Source: CAZBLK01 sp964492715 (GTDB taxonomy: Bacteria > Bacillota > Clostridia > Lachnospirales > WRBF01). From it: a stretch of 64,000 nucleotides of DNA. The stretch is taken from contig CAZBLK010000003.1 of NCBI GenBank assembly GCA_964492715.1, positions 77,575 to 141,574 of the forward strand, read 5' to 3'. The position numbers and the translations under genes are program-made. Positions 40,787-50,540 of the stretch are shown one piece after another (position 1 is the stretch's first letter; each line of letters starts with the position of its first letter). Under the pieces are notes generated by a model, which searched no databases, was not told where the DNA came from, and saw nothing but the letters and a program-made list of their open reading frames with translations.

Positions 40787-43700
40787 ATGAGCAATGCTCT
40801 ATTTTGTGACGTTTTTGAGAAAATTAGGTTAAGCGAAAAAGTTAAAAAAAGCTGTGACAACGCTGTAGTAAACGAAATTGTAATAGATAGGCATACAAAA
40901 GCTATGTGTATCTCTCTTGCTATGCCCAAAATTATAGATGAGTCGGTGTTGGACGAGCTTCGTCACAGGCTTTTGACAGAGCTTTCTGGAATTACAGACA
41001 TTTCTTTCGACGTTTCCTACAACGTTTCAGAATTTGAGCAGACACAGCTTTTAAAAGCATACTGGTCAAACGTTTTGTACATGGTAAAAAGCATAAGCCC
41101 TGTTTGCCACAAGCTGCTTGAAGGTGCAAAATGGTACGTTGAGGGCGACAGCTTGGTCATTCCATTAAGCAATAACGGTCTTTTCTTGTTTTCCAAAAAA
41201 GAAATTGGCAAAAAAATTGAAAGCTTAATAAACAAAAGAATTGGTGCTTCTCTTTTCGTTACTTACAAAAAAGAAGCAAGTAAAAAAGATTCTGAAAAAC
41301 AGTTGGAAAGTAAACGTGAAGCAAGGAAAAACGAAATTATTAGCTCTGCAATTGCAGCACTCCCCTATTCTGTAAATGAAACTTCAGAAAACAATGCAAC
41401 CGACCAAAAGCCGCAAATCCAAACGCAAAAAAAGGTTGTACAGTTTAAAGGTGGCGGTGGCTCTCGAAAAGGTGTCAAAATTGTTTCTGAAATAAAAGGG
41501 GACACTTTGCCGCTTGCTACAGGCTTTGAAGAAACTGAGGAAATTGTCGTTTCAGGTGAAATTTTTTCTGTTGAAACTCGTGAAACTAGAAGTGGACGTT
41601 ACCTAATAACTTTTGATATATCGGACAAAACAAGCTCTATTACTATTAAGCTTTTTTTAAAAAAGGACGATTATACAGAAGAGTATATAAATTTACTTAA
41701 AAATGGAAACTATATAACAGTAAAAGGCAAAGTTCAATACGACGACTTTTCAAAAGAGCTTAACATTATGGCGTTTGAGCTTTCGCAAGGCGAAAAACCT
41801 AATGGCCGAATGGACAATGCCGAAGAAAAGCGTGTCGAGCTTCATCTGCACACTCAAATGAGTGCAATGGACGCCATAAACTCCGCAAAGGATTACATTA
41901 ACCGTGCTGCAAAGTGGGGGCATAAAGCAATTGCAATTACGGACCATGCTGTTGTTCAAGCCTTCCCAGAAGCTATGTCTGCCGCAAAAAAAGCTGGTAT
42001 TAAAGTGATTTACGGCGTAGAAGCTTATTTGGTGGACGATTTAGGTGCAGTTGTAGAAAGCCCCAGAGGTCAAACACTTGACGACACTTTTGTTGTCTTT
42101 GACATTGAAACGACAGGGCTTCACAAGGAAAGTGACAAAATTATTGAAATTGGCGCTGTAAAAGTATTAAACGGTGAAATTGTAGACAAGTTTAGCACGT
42201 TTGTAAAACCAGGGCATAAAAATGTTCCAGAAGTAATAACAAAGCTTACTGGAATTACAAACTTAATGCTTAAAGATGCGCCAAACATTTCTGATGTTTT
42301 GCCTAAATTTCTTGAGTTTGTAGGTGACAGTGTTCTTGTTGCACACAATGCCAGTTTTGACGTTGGTTTTGTTGCTACTGCTGCTGACAGAAAGCTTGGA
42401 GTAAACATAAAAAACACTGTGCTTGACACTGTAGAGCTTTCAAGAACACTTTTTCCAAAGCTGTCACGCCACAAGCTGAACATTGTTTGCGAGCACTTGG
42501 GAATTAACCTTGAAAACCACCACCGTGCAATTGACGATGCAAACGCAACAGCGCAAATTTTTATTAAGTGCATAGAAATATTGAAAGAAAAAGGAATTAA
42601 CCAGCTTCAAGAAATTAATGCGCTTGCAAGCAATTTGGTAGATAAAAAGAAACTACGACAACACCACGCCATTTTTTTGGTAAAAAATAAAACTGGTATG
42701 AAAAACCTGTACGAAATTGTTTCAAAAGCACATATAGATTATTTTTATAAACGCCCACGTATACCAAAAAGTGAAATGCTTAAACTTCGTGAAGGGCTTA
42801 TAATAGGCAGTGCGTGTGAAGCTGGCGAGCTTTATTCTGCTGTTTTGGAAAAAAAGCCAGAAGATTATATTGAAAGCATTGCTGAATTTTACGACTACTT
42901 TGAAATTCAGCCGCTTGATAACAACATGTTTTTGGTGCGTGACGGAAAAGTGGCTTCAAGAAACGAACTTGCAGAAATAAACAAAAAAATTGTCGCTCTT
43001 GGTGAAAAGTATGGAAAGCCAGTCGTTGCAACGTGTGACGTTCACTTTTTAGACGCTGAGGACGAAATTTTGCGGCGCATAATAAAGTTTGGCGAAGGCT
43101 TTAAGGACGCAGACACCCCCCTACCCCTTTTCTTTCGCACTACTGAAGAAATGTTGAAAGAGTTTTCTTACTTAGGCGAAGAAAAGGCGCATGAAGTAGT
43201 TGTAACTAGCACAAACTTAATCGCTGACATGGTAGAGGTGGTAAAGCCTGTTCCTGACGGAACTTTTCCGCCTGTTATAGAAGGCTCGGACAAAGAGCTT
43301 GAAAAGCTTACTCTTAACAGAGCTAAAGAGCTTTACGGCGACCCTTTGCCGAATGTTGTTGCTGCAAGGCTTGAAAGAGAATTGAATTCCATAATTAAAA
43401 ACGGGTTTTCCGTTATGTATATTATTGCGCAAAAACTTGTACATAAGTCGCTTCAAGACGGCTATTTGGTAGGTTCTCGTGGTTCTGTTGGTTCATCACT
43501 TGTTGCGACAATGTCTGGAATAACAGAAGTAAACCCTCTTTCGCCCCACTATTTTTGCAGAAACTGCCAATATACTGACTTTGAGTCCGACTTGGTAAAG
43601 TCATTTGCTGGTGCCTCTGGCTGTGACATGCCCGACATGGCTTGCCCTGTTTGTGGCGAAATGCTTAATAAAGACGGGCACGACATTCCGTTTGAAACAT

Positions 43701-45151
43701 TCCTAGGCTTTGACGGCGACAAAGAGCCTGATATTGACTTAAACTTTTCGGGTGAATATCAATTAAAAGCACATGCCTACACAGAGGAACTGTTTGGAAC
43801 AGGCAACGTATTTAAAGCCGGAACAATTGGAACACTTGCCGACAAAACAGCATACGGCTATGTAATGAAATATTTTGAAGATAAAGGGCAAACTATGCGA
43901 GGTGCAGAAGTTAACCGCCTTAAACAAGGGTTAACTGGAATTAAAAAAACTACAGGGCAGCACCCAGGAGGGCTTATTGTTCTTCCAAAGGGGCACAGCA
44001 TTTATGAGTTTTGCCCTGTTCAGCGCCCTGCAAATGATTCTACATCAAACGTAGTTACAACGCATTACGACTTCCATTCATCTATTGAAGGAAGGCTTTT
44101 AAAACTTGACATACTTGGACACGACGTACCGACAATTATACGTATGCTTCACGACATAACAGGCGTTGACCCAACTACAGTTAACATTTCAGACAAAAAA
44201 GTTTTGTCGCTTTACACGTCAATGGACGCACTCGAAGCCGACAAAACTATAATAGATAGCAAAACTGGAACGCTTGGGCTTCCCGAGTTTGGCACAAGCT
44301 TTGTTAGGCAAATGCTTCTCGACACACAGCCTTCAACATTTTCAGAGCTTGTTCGTATTTCGGGGTTGTCGCACGGAACAGACGTTTGGTACAACAACGC
44401 CTATGACTTAATTAAAGACAAAGTGGCAACGCTCAAAGAGATAATACCTACTCGTGATGACATTATGGTTTATTTAATAAACAAAGGCGTGGAAAAGCTT
44501 GCTTCCTTTAAAATAATGGAAAGTGTAAGAAAAGGAAAAGGCTTAACCGAAGAATACACCCAACTTATGCGTGAGGCAGACGTTCCCGAGTGGTACATTG
44601 AGTCGTGCAAAAAAATAAAGTACATGTTCCCAAAAGGCCATGCTGTTGCATATGTAACAATGACAATGCGTATTGGGTATTATAAAATAAATTATCCACT
44701 AAGTTTTTACGCCGCAACCTTTTCTGTTAAAGCGGAAGACTTTGACTATGAAGTGATGTGTCACGGTGTAGAGCGAGCAAAAGCGGAATACACAAGAATA
44801 AGTGCAATGGGAAAAGAAATTTCCGCAAAAGAAAAAAGCACACTTACTACCCTTGAATTGGTACTGGAAATGTATGCACGTGGGCTTTCATTTGTGCCAA
44901 TTGACTTGTACAGTGCAGACGTTGCAAAGTTTAAAGTAACTGATGAGGGCATAATGCCGCCATTAATTTCAATTGCAGGTTTGGGTGCTACAGCGTCGCA
45001 AAACATTGCCGCTGCAAGGGAAGAAGGCATTTTTTACACAATTGAAGAATTTAAGGAACGAACGAAAGTTAACAAAAACGTGCTAGAACTTTTAAAAAGC
45101 ACAGGGATTTTGGGAGACATGCCTGAAACTATGCAGCTTTCGCTGTTTTAA
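40787..45151 (+). CDS. polC: DNA polymerase III alpha subunit, PolC type
   Basis: 1454 residues. Domains in order: N-terminal region, OB fold (about 245-340, VSGEIFSVETRETRSGRYLI), PHP domain beginning VELHLHTQMSAMDAIN near 355, a proofreading exonuclease inserted in it (TFVVFDIETTGLHKESDK near 440, with HNASFDVGF and HHRAIDDA), then the polymerase core with SRGSVGSSLVA, a zinc-binding CRNCQY ... CPVCGEM, and the catalytic DGDKEPDIDLNFSGEY. All key acidic residues appear intact. It is the main replicative polymerase of low-GC Firmicutes. Confidence 0.97.
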   Translation: MSNALFCDVFEKIRLSEKVKKSCDNAVVNEIVIDRHTKAMCISLAMPKIIDESVLDELRHRLLTELSGITDISFDVSYNVSEFEQTQLLKAYWSNVLYMVKSISPVCHKLLEGAKWYVEGDSLVIPLSNNGLFLFSKKEIGKKIESLINKRIGASLFVTYKKEASKKDSEKQLESKREARKNEIISSAIAALPYSVNETSENNATDQKPQIQTQKKVVQFKGGGGSRKGVKIVSEIKGDTLPLATGFEETEEIVVSGEIFSVETRETRSGRYLITFDISDKTSSITIKLFLKKDDYTEEYINLLKNGNYITVKGKVQYDDFSKELNIMAFELSQGEKPNGRMDNAEEKRVELHLHTQMSAMDAINSAKDYINRAAKWGHKAIAITDHAVVQAFPEAMSAAKKAGIKVIYGVEAYLVDDLGAVVESPRGQTLDDTFVVFDIETTGLHKESDKIIEIGAVKVLNGEIVDKFSTFVKPGHKNVPEVITKLTGITNLMLKDAPNISDVLPKFLEFVGDSVLVAHNASFDVGFVATAADRKLGVNIKNTVLDTVELSRTLFPKLSRHKLNIVCEHLGINLENHHRAIDDANATAQIFIKCIEILKEKGINQLQEINALASNLVDKKKLRQHHAIFLVKNKTGMKNLYEIVSKAHIDYFYKRPRIPKSEMLKLREGLIIGSACEAGELYSAVLEKKPEDYIESIAEFYDYFEIQPLDNNMFLVRDGKVASRNELAEINKKIVALGEKYGKPVVATCDVHFLDAEDEILRRIIKFGEGFKDADTPLPLFFRTTEEMLKEFSYLGEEKAHEVVVTSTNLIADMVEVVKPVPDGTFPPVIEGSDKELEKLTLNRAKELYGDPLPNVVAARLERELNSIIKNGFSVMYIIAQKLVHKSLQDGYLVGSRGSVGSSLVATMSGITEVNPLSPHYFCRNCQYTDFESDLVKSFAGASGCDMPDMACPVCGEMLNKDGHDIPFETFLGFDGDKEPDIDLNFSGEYQLKAHAYTEELFGTGNVFKAGTIGTLADKTAYGYVMKYFEDKGQTMRGAEVNRLKQGLTGIKKTTGQHPGGLIVLPKGHSIYEFCPVQRPANDSTSNVVTTHYDFHSSIEGRLLKLDILGHDVPTIIRMLHDITGVDPTTVNISDKKVLSLYTSMDALEADKTIIDSKTGTLGLPEFGTSFVRQMLLDTQPSTFSELVRISGLSHGTDVWYNNAYDLIKDKVATLKEIIPTRDDIMVYLINKGVEKLASFKIMESVRKGKGLTEEYTQLMREADVPEWYIESCKKIKYMFPKGHAVAYVTMTMRIGYYKINYPLSFYAATFSVKAEDFDYEVMCHGVERAKAEYTRISAMGKEISAKEKSTLTTLELVLEMYARGLSFVPIDLYSADVAKFKVTDEGIMPPLISIAGLGATASQNIAAAREEGIFYTIEEFKERTKVNKNVLELLKSTGILGDMPETMQLSLF

Positions 45152-45162
45152 TGGAGGTAACA

Positions 45163-46041
45163 ATGATAGATGTAGCAATAATCGGTGCTGGTCCTGCTGG
45201 GCTTTCTGCCGCAATAAATGTTTATAGCAGAAACAAAACAGCCGTAGTTTTTGGAAATAAAATTGAAACAAGCTGGCTTTACACTGCTGAAGAAGTGAAC
45301 AACCACCTTGGAATGCCGCACCTTTCTGGCAAAGAAATGCTTGAAAAATTTGTCGAGCACGCAAAAGGCTTGGGCATTGAAATGAAGGAAGGCAGAGTTT
45401 TACAAATTTTAAATATGGGAGACTACTTTGCAATTAATTTTAACAATGAAAACTACGAGGCGAAAACAATAGTAATTGCAACTGGTGTTTCAAAAGGAAA
45501 AACAGTCGCTGGGGAAAACGACCTCTTAGGCAAAGGCGTAAGCTATTGTGCAACATGTGACGGAATGTTGTACCGTGGCAAAGACGTTGTTTTAATTGGA
45601 GAAACCGAGGAAGCCGAGGAGGACGCCGACTTTTTGGCTGAAATTTGCAGCAAAGTTTACTTTGTGCCAAGATATAAAGTTAAAGGAATTCTCTCTCACA
45701 AGCTTACTGTAATTGATAAAAAGGTTGCTTCTGTACTTGGCGGTGACTTTGTAGAAGGTGTTTCGTTTGACGACGATTCTTCCGTTTCTTGCAGCGGTGC
45801 ATTTTTCATAAAGGAAGCTGTTCCAATTGGAAGCCTTATTTATGGGCTTTCTTTAAACGGAAACGCAATTGAAGTAAACAGGCTATGCGAAACAAACATA
45901 GCCGGGGTTTATGCTGCCGGTGACTGTACTGGTTGGCCACTACAATTATCAAAAGCTATTGGAGAAGGGCTTGTGGCTGCACAGCAAGCTGTTAGATATT
46001 TAAACAAAAAGCAGTACGGTAATTCTGTTTCACATGTGTGA
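45163..46041 (+). CDS. Thioredoxin-reductase-like flavoprotein without the usual NADPH motif
   Basis: 292 residues from ATG at 45163, which follows GGAGGTAACA. The FAD motif AIIGAGPAGLSAAINVYSRN and the redox-active pair CATCDG are clear. The second dinucleotide site, normally GGGDSA, reads LIGETEEAEEDADFL, and the usual Arg pair after it is PRYK. This pattern is like the clostridial flavin-thioredoxin reductases that do not use NADPH, for example ferredoxin-dependent forms. It keeps the terminal AAGDCTGWPLQLSKAIGEG. The gene overlaps no neighbour and follows polC by 11 bp. No thioredoxin gene is adjacent. Confidence 0.85.
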   Translation: MIDVAIIGAGPAGLSAAINVYSRNKTAVVFGNKIETSWLYTAEEVNNHLGMPHLSGKEMLEKFVEHAKGLGIEMKEGRVLQILNMGDYFAINFNNENYEAKTIVIATGVSKGKTVAGENDLLGKGVSYCATCDGMLYRGKDVVLIGETEEAEEDADFLAEICSKVYFVPRYKVKGILSHKLTVIDKKVASVLGGDFVEGVSFDDDSSVSCSGAFFIKEAVPIGSLIYGLSLNGNAIEVNRLCETNIAGVYAAGDCTGWPLQLSKAIGEGLVAAQQAVRYLNKKQYGNSVSHV

Positions 46042-46094
46042 CGGAATTGCTAAATATTCAACCGTTTGACACAAAATATCAAAGGGGGATACAA

Positions 46095-48320
46095 ATGAAA
46101 AATCAATTTAATTATAAAAGCAATAAAAAGTTAAAACTAACAATTGGCATGATTGTAAAAAATGAAGAAGCAAAGCTTCGCAGATGCCTTGAGTCTCTAA
46201 AGCCCATATTATCAAACCTTGACAGCGAGCTTATAATTGTTGATACAGGTTCAACCGACAGAACAGTAAGCATTGCAAATGAGTATGCGAATAAAGTAAT
46301 AGAAACTGAATGGAAAAATGATTTTGCAGCTGCCAGAAACATGTCTGTTGCACAAGCTCAAGGTGAATGGTACATGTTCGTTGATGCCGACGAGTTTTTA
46401 GATGAAGAATGCGCAAACGAAATTGTAGCTTTCTTTAAAACAAATGAGTACAAAGGCTTTAACGGCGCAATGTTAACGCTTCGCAATTACTTTAACGCTG
46501 ATAAAACCTCGTACATGGACTCTATGGTTTTGCGGTTTTCACCTATTAACGGAAAAGCTTTATTTAAAGGTAAAATACATGAATTTATTGATTATAGTGA
46601 GCCTATTAAACTTTTTAAATTTTTGGGGCATCACGACGGTTATATATTTGAAGACCAAGAAGGCAAGCAAGCAAAGCACGAACGTAACTTAAAGTTGCTG
46701 CTTGAAGAATTTGAGAGTGATAAACATAACCTTCATTTAATTTGGCATTTAACTATTCAGTATTTATTTGTTCACGATTATTATAACACAATAAAGTATA
46801 CTGACATAGGCATTCAATCTCGTACGATAAATAGTAACACTTCATACCTAGTTTCGTTTTATGCAACAAAAATGCTTGCATTGTACAGGCAAAATGACTG
46901 GAACAAAATAACTGAGGTTTATGATGAGTTTAATACTTTAAAGCTTCCTGCATATTTTAGCAAAATAGACATTCACGGCTTTGCTGTTATTGCGTATACA
47001 GCTTTATGTGATTATCAAGAAGCCTACGATGCGTTTAAAAAATTTATGTCAATTTATGACGACTTTTTGAATAAAAATCATAAAACTCAGGACCTTCTTT
47101 TTAGAGAAATATATTTTGCTAAGTTAAAGTCTAGGTTAAGTACAATATTTCTTGCAGCTTCCACTTCGGCATCAGAATTGGAAAAATATGATGAAGCACT
47201 TTCCTATATTGAAATGTTCTCATATGATGTTGATGATGCCGAACATACGTTAGAAAATGAAGTTACTGCAATAAAAGTGAACATAAATGCCATAAATAAC
47301 ACTAAACAGTTTAATAAATTTCCTAGCCTTTATAAACTTGCAAAAGAATCTTCAAATAAAGATTTGCTTGGAATTTTAGCAATGTATTTTGAAAGCTGCT
47401 ACATGAAAAACATAAACTGTTTAGAAATTTTCACAGCATTCCATGAGGATTGTTTGCTCGGCAAAAACGAAGATGATTATTTAAAAATCTTTGAATTAAG
47501 ATACTATGAAATAACATCTGATGAAAAGCTGAATGATGCAATTGCAAAGTTTTTAAGCAGAGATTTTGTAAAAAGTGCTTATATAAATGACGTTTTATAC
47601 ATTGCACTAAAACATGGAATTGACATTGCTCCTGTGCTTAGAGAAATTGACATTCAAGATATAGCTTCTTATGTAGGCGTTATCTTCCATAAGTATCCTA
47701 AAATTTCGTTATCTATAAAAAGTTACATTGAAAGCCAAACAGATGAATTTTGGAACACTATTAAAGGGACAATTTTTGCAGCAACGCTTTTGGAACAAGC
47801 AATATTGATAATCTTTGAAAAAGGCAAAACTGACGACGAGTTCTGCTGTGACCGAAACGAGTTTATTACAATGCTTTTGATTTACGCTGAAAAGGTGTTT
47901 AGTTATGTTAAATGCGTGTATAACAGTAGCATACTTAATGATGAAGGTATTGTAAACATTTCAAAGCCCTACAGGTTTGCATATTACTTTAGCTTGGCTG
48001 AAAAACATATGGAAGCTGGCGAAAGCGAGAAATATATTTCTTATTTAAGAAAGGCAACTGATGCTTTTGAGCTAATGGAAGGCCCTGTTGGAATTTTGCT
48101 GGAAGCTTTGAGAGATAGACTTGCAGAAAAATTGGAAGCTAAAAACAAAATAAACAACGAGTTTTTCAAATATGCCGAGTCTGTAAAAGCTAACATACGC
48201 TTTTTAATTAGAAAAGGCGAACTTGATTCAGCTAGGCAGTTAATTGTTGCGTATAGGCAACTTAACCCATCTGATATTGAAATTGAAGGTATTTTAAAAT
48301 TGCTGGAAGTTAATAGTTAA
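46095..48320 (+). CDS. Family 2 glycosyltransferase with long helical C-terminal region
   Basis: 741 residues from ATG at 46095 after AAAGGGGG. A GT-A domain at about 15-110: LTIGMIVKNEEAKLRRCLES, ELIIVDTGSTDRTV, NDFAAARNMSVAQAQGEWYM and the metal-binding FVDADEF. It belongs to the SunS-like/TPR-associated glycosyltransferase group; the remaining 500 residues are mainly helical and TPR-like (for example CDYQEAYDAFKKFMSIYDDF), suited to binding a protein or peptide. No signal peptide, so it acts in the cytosol. Acceptor unknown; modification of flagellin or a peptide is possible. Confidence 0.85.
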   Translation: MKNQFNYKSNKKLKLTIGMIVKNEEAKLRRCLESLKPILSNLDSELIIVDTGSTDRTVSIANEYANKVIETEWKNDFAAARNMSVAQAQGEWYMFVDADEFLDEECANEIVAFFKTNEYKGFNGAMLTLRNYFNADKTSYMDSMVLRFSPINGKALFKGKIHEFIDYSEPIKLFKFLGHHDGYIFEDQEGKQAKHERNLKLLLEEFESDKHNLHLIWHLTIQYLFVHDYYNTIKYTDIGIQSRTINSNTSYLVSFYATKMLALYRQNDWNKITEVYDEFNTLKLPAYFSKIDIHGFAVIAYTALCDYQEAYDAFKKFMSIYDDFLNKNHKTQDLLFREIYFAKLKSRLSTIFLAASTSASELEKYDEALSYIEMFSYDVDDAEHTLENEVTAIKVNINAINNTKQFNKFPSLYKLAKESSNKDLLGILAMYFESCYMKNINCLEIFTAFHEDCLLGKNEDDYLKIFELRYYEITSDEKLNDAIAKFLSRDFVKSAYINDVLYIALKHGIDIAPVLREIDIQDIASYVGVIFHKYPKISLSIKSYIESQTDEFWNTIKGTIFAATLLEQAILIIFEKGKTDDEFCCDRNEFITMLLIYAEKVFSYVKCVYNSSILNDEGIVNISKPYRFAYYFSLAEKHMEAGESEKYISYLRKATDAFELMEGPVGILLEALRDRLAEKLEAKNKINNEFFKYAESVKANIRFLIRKGELDSARQLIVAYRQLNPSDIEIEGILKLLEVNS

Positions 48321-48325
48321 AAAAT

Positions 48326-48354
48326 GCCCCCGCTAAATGCGGGGGTTTTGTTTT
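48326..48354. terminator. Bidirectional terminator between the glycosyltransferase and GyrB-like genes
   Basis: CCCCCG and CGGGGG stem with a 7-nt loop, T-rich on both sides (TTTTGTTTT on plus). Confidence 0.85.
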
Positions 48355-50332
48355 AGACAACTTCACTTATATCGATATATTTATATCCAAACTCCTCAAT
48401 AAACTCTTTTCTACCCTTCAAGTTGTCACCTAAAAGTATTTCAAACATTTCTGTCGTCTTACTAACGTCTGAAGGCATTACTTGAATAAGCTTTCTAGTT
48501 TCTGGGTTCATTGTCGTTTGCCACATCATTTCAGGCTCATTCTCGCCAAGACCTTTTGAACGCTGAATTTTACATTTTCCAGATAACTTTTTAACAACTG
48601 AATTTTTTTCTGCATCTGTATAAGCAAAATATGTCTTTTTGCCTGCGGTAATTTCATAAAGCGGTGAATCGGCTATGTAAACCTTTTTCTTTTCAATTAG
48701 TGTGGGCACAAGCCGATAAAACATTGTTAAAAGCAGTGTTCTAATTTGAAACCCGTCAACGTCTGCATCTGTGCATATAATTATTTTGCTCCATTTAAGA
48801 GCGTCAATGTCAAACGAGCTTAAATCTTTTGAATGTTTGCCTTTTATTTCTACACCGCACCCTAAAACTCTTAAAAGGTCAGTGATAATTTCATTGTTTA
48901 AAATTTTGTCATAGTCTGCCTTTAGGCAGTTTAAAGGTTTACCACGAACAGGAATAATTGCCTGAAACTCGGCATCACGCCCAAGCTTGCACGAGCCTAA
49001 AGCCGAATCACCTTCTACAATATAAAGCTCTCGCCTGTTTACGTCCCTGCTTCGGCAATTTACAAACTTTTCCACTCGGTTGTTTATATCAATAGAGCCT
49101 GTCAGCTTTTTCTTAATACTAATTCTAGTTTTTTCTGCGGTTTCACGGCTTCTTTTGTTTACAAGCACTTGTGCTGCAATTTTGTCAGCTTCAGCCTTGT
49201 TTTCTATAAAATAAACTTCCAAACGTTTTTTCAAAAACTCTGTCATTGAGTCTTGAATGAATTTGTTTGTAATAGATTTTTTTGTTTGGTTTTCATAGCT
49301 GGTTACTGTTGAAAATGAGCTTGAAATTAAGACAAGGCTGTCCTCAATGTCGGCAAACGTAATTTTCTTTTCGTCTTTTTTGTATTGCCCTATGCTTTTT
49401 ATATAGCTGTCCAAGGAGCTTACAAACGCCGAGCGAACCGCCTTGTCTGGAGAGCCGCCGTATTCAAGAAAGCTTGAATTGTGGTAATATTCAGTAACAC
49501 TTTTTTCGTTATCAAAGCAAAAGCAAAGCATAAGCTTAAATTTGTATTCGGGTTTGTCCTCCCTATCACGTCCTCTTGCTTCATTTGAAAAAGTTTGAGG
49601 AGTTGTTAAATATTTGTCCCCTACTATTTCATTAATATAGCTTGAAATTCCTTCTTCATAGCAAAACTCGTAAACTTTGCCAGTTTCTTCGTCTGTCAAA
49701 ACAAAAACAAGCCCTGCGTTTACAATTGCTTGCCGCTTTAAGGTTTCAAGGAAATATTCAAGCGAAACGTTTATGTCGGTAAAAACGTCTCTGTCGGGGC
49801 GCCAAGTAATTGATGAACCTGTTTCTTCTATGTCGGTTTCTTCTTTTAAAAGCCCACCAACGTTTTCACCTTTTTCAAAGCGAAGTGTATACTTAAAGCC
49901 GTCACGGAAAATTGTAACGTCCATATACTCAGAGCTGTATTGAGTTGCACAAAGCCCAAGCCCATTTAACCCAAGGCTGTACGAATAATTTTCTTCATCG
50001 TTGTTTGAAAACTTGCCGCCTGCATAAAGCTCGCAAAACACAAGCTCCCAGTTAAATTTACCTTCTGCTTCATTGTAATCTACAGGAATTCCTCTTGCAT
50101 GGTCTGTAATTGTAATTGAAAAATCACTGTGCCTAATTACTTCGATTTTTTCCCCAAATCCTTCCCTTGCTTCGTCAATGCTATTTGAAAGAATTTCAAA
50201 AATAGAATGTTCACAACCACTAATGCTGTCTGAACCAAAAATAACTGAAGGGCGCTTGCGAACTCTGTCTGCACCCTTCAGCGAAGTTATGCTGTCGTTA
50301 TCATATGTTTTTTGCGCTGCTTTATTCTCCAT
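48353..50332 (-). CDS. Divergent type IIA topoisomerase subunit B (GyrB/ParE-like)
   Basis: 659 residues. GHKL ATPase motifs: EILSNSIDEAREGFGE, TDHARGIPVDY, GLNGLGLCATQY; transducer region in the middle; TOPRIM motif ELYIVEGDSALGSCKLGRD, ICTDADVDGFQIRTLLL and IQRSKGLGENEPEMMW with the metal-binding acids present. Several positions differ from standard GyrB (DHARGIP for DNGRGIP, GLNGLG for GLHGVG). It is shorter at the C-terminus than E. coli GyrB. The subunit-A partner is not adjacent. It may be ParE or a second, specialised topoisomerase of Clostridia. Confidence 0.85.
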   Translation of the reverse strand: MENKAAQKTYDNDSITSLKGADRVRKRPSVIFGSDSISGCEHSIFEILSNSIDEAREGFGEKIEVIRHSDFSITITDHARGIPVDYNEAEGKFNWELVFCELYAGGKFSNNDEENYSYSLGLNGLGLCATQYSSEYMDVTIFRDGFKYTLRFEKGENVGGLLKEETDIEETGSSITWRPDRDVFTDINVSLEYFLETLKRQAIVNAGLVFVLTDEETGKVYEFCYEEGISSYINEIVGDKYLTTPQTFSNEARGRDREDKPEYKFKLMLCFCFDNEKSVTEYYHNSSFLEYGGSPDKAVRSAFVSSLDSYIKSIGQYKKDEKKITFADIEDSLVLISSSFSTVTSYENQTKKSITNKFIQDSMTEFLKKRLEVYFIENKAEADKIAAQVLVNKRSRETAEKTRISIKKKLTGSIDINNRVEKFVNCRSRDVNRRELYIVEGDSALGSCKLGRDAEFQAIIPVRGKPLNCLKADYDKILNNEIITDLLRVLGCGVEIKGKHSKDLSSFDIDALKWSKIIICTDADVDGFQIRTLLLTMFYRLVPTLIEKKKVYIADSPLYEITAGKKTYFAYTDAEKNSVVKKLSGKCKIQRSKGLGENEPEMMWQTTMNPETRKLIQVMPSDVSKTTEMFEILLGDNLKGRKEFIEEFGYKYIDISEVV

Positions 50333-50445
50333 AGGTACCTCGTTCTATTTTTCAAAGTTACTTCTAATGAAAAGCTTTTGCAAATATATATAGTTCTTTA
50401 GCAACCTAAAAAGCAAGGTTACGAAAGAAACAAAAGCAATTAAGG

Positions 50446-50490
50446 AAACTTACTTTTAAAACCCAAAGTTTGGGCTTCAAAAGTAAGTTT
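50446..50490 (-). terminator. Terminator-like hairpin after the chemoreceptor gene
   Basis: AAACTTACTTTT and AAAAGTAAGTTT form a perfect 12-bp outer stem around an inner CCCAAAGTTTGGG palindrome. Lies about 50 bp after the chemoreceptor stop codon. Confidence 0.6.
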
Positions 50491-50540
50491 AATAGCAAAA
50501 GCGTTCTCATTTTAAATATACATACTGACTTCGTTTTAGC

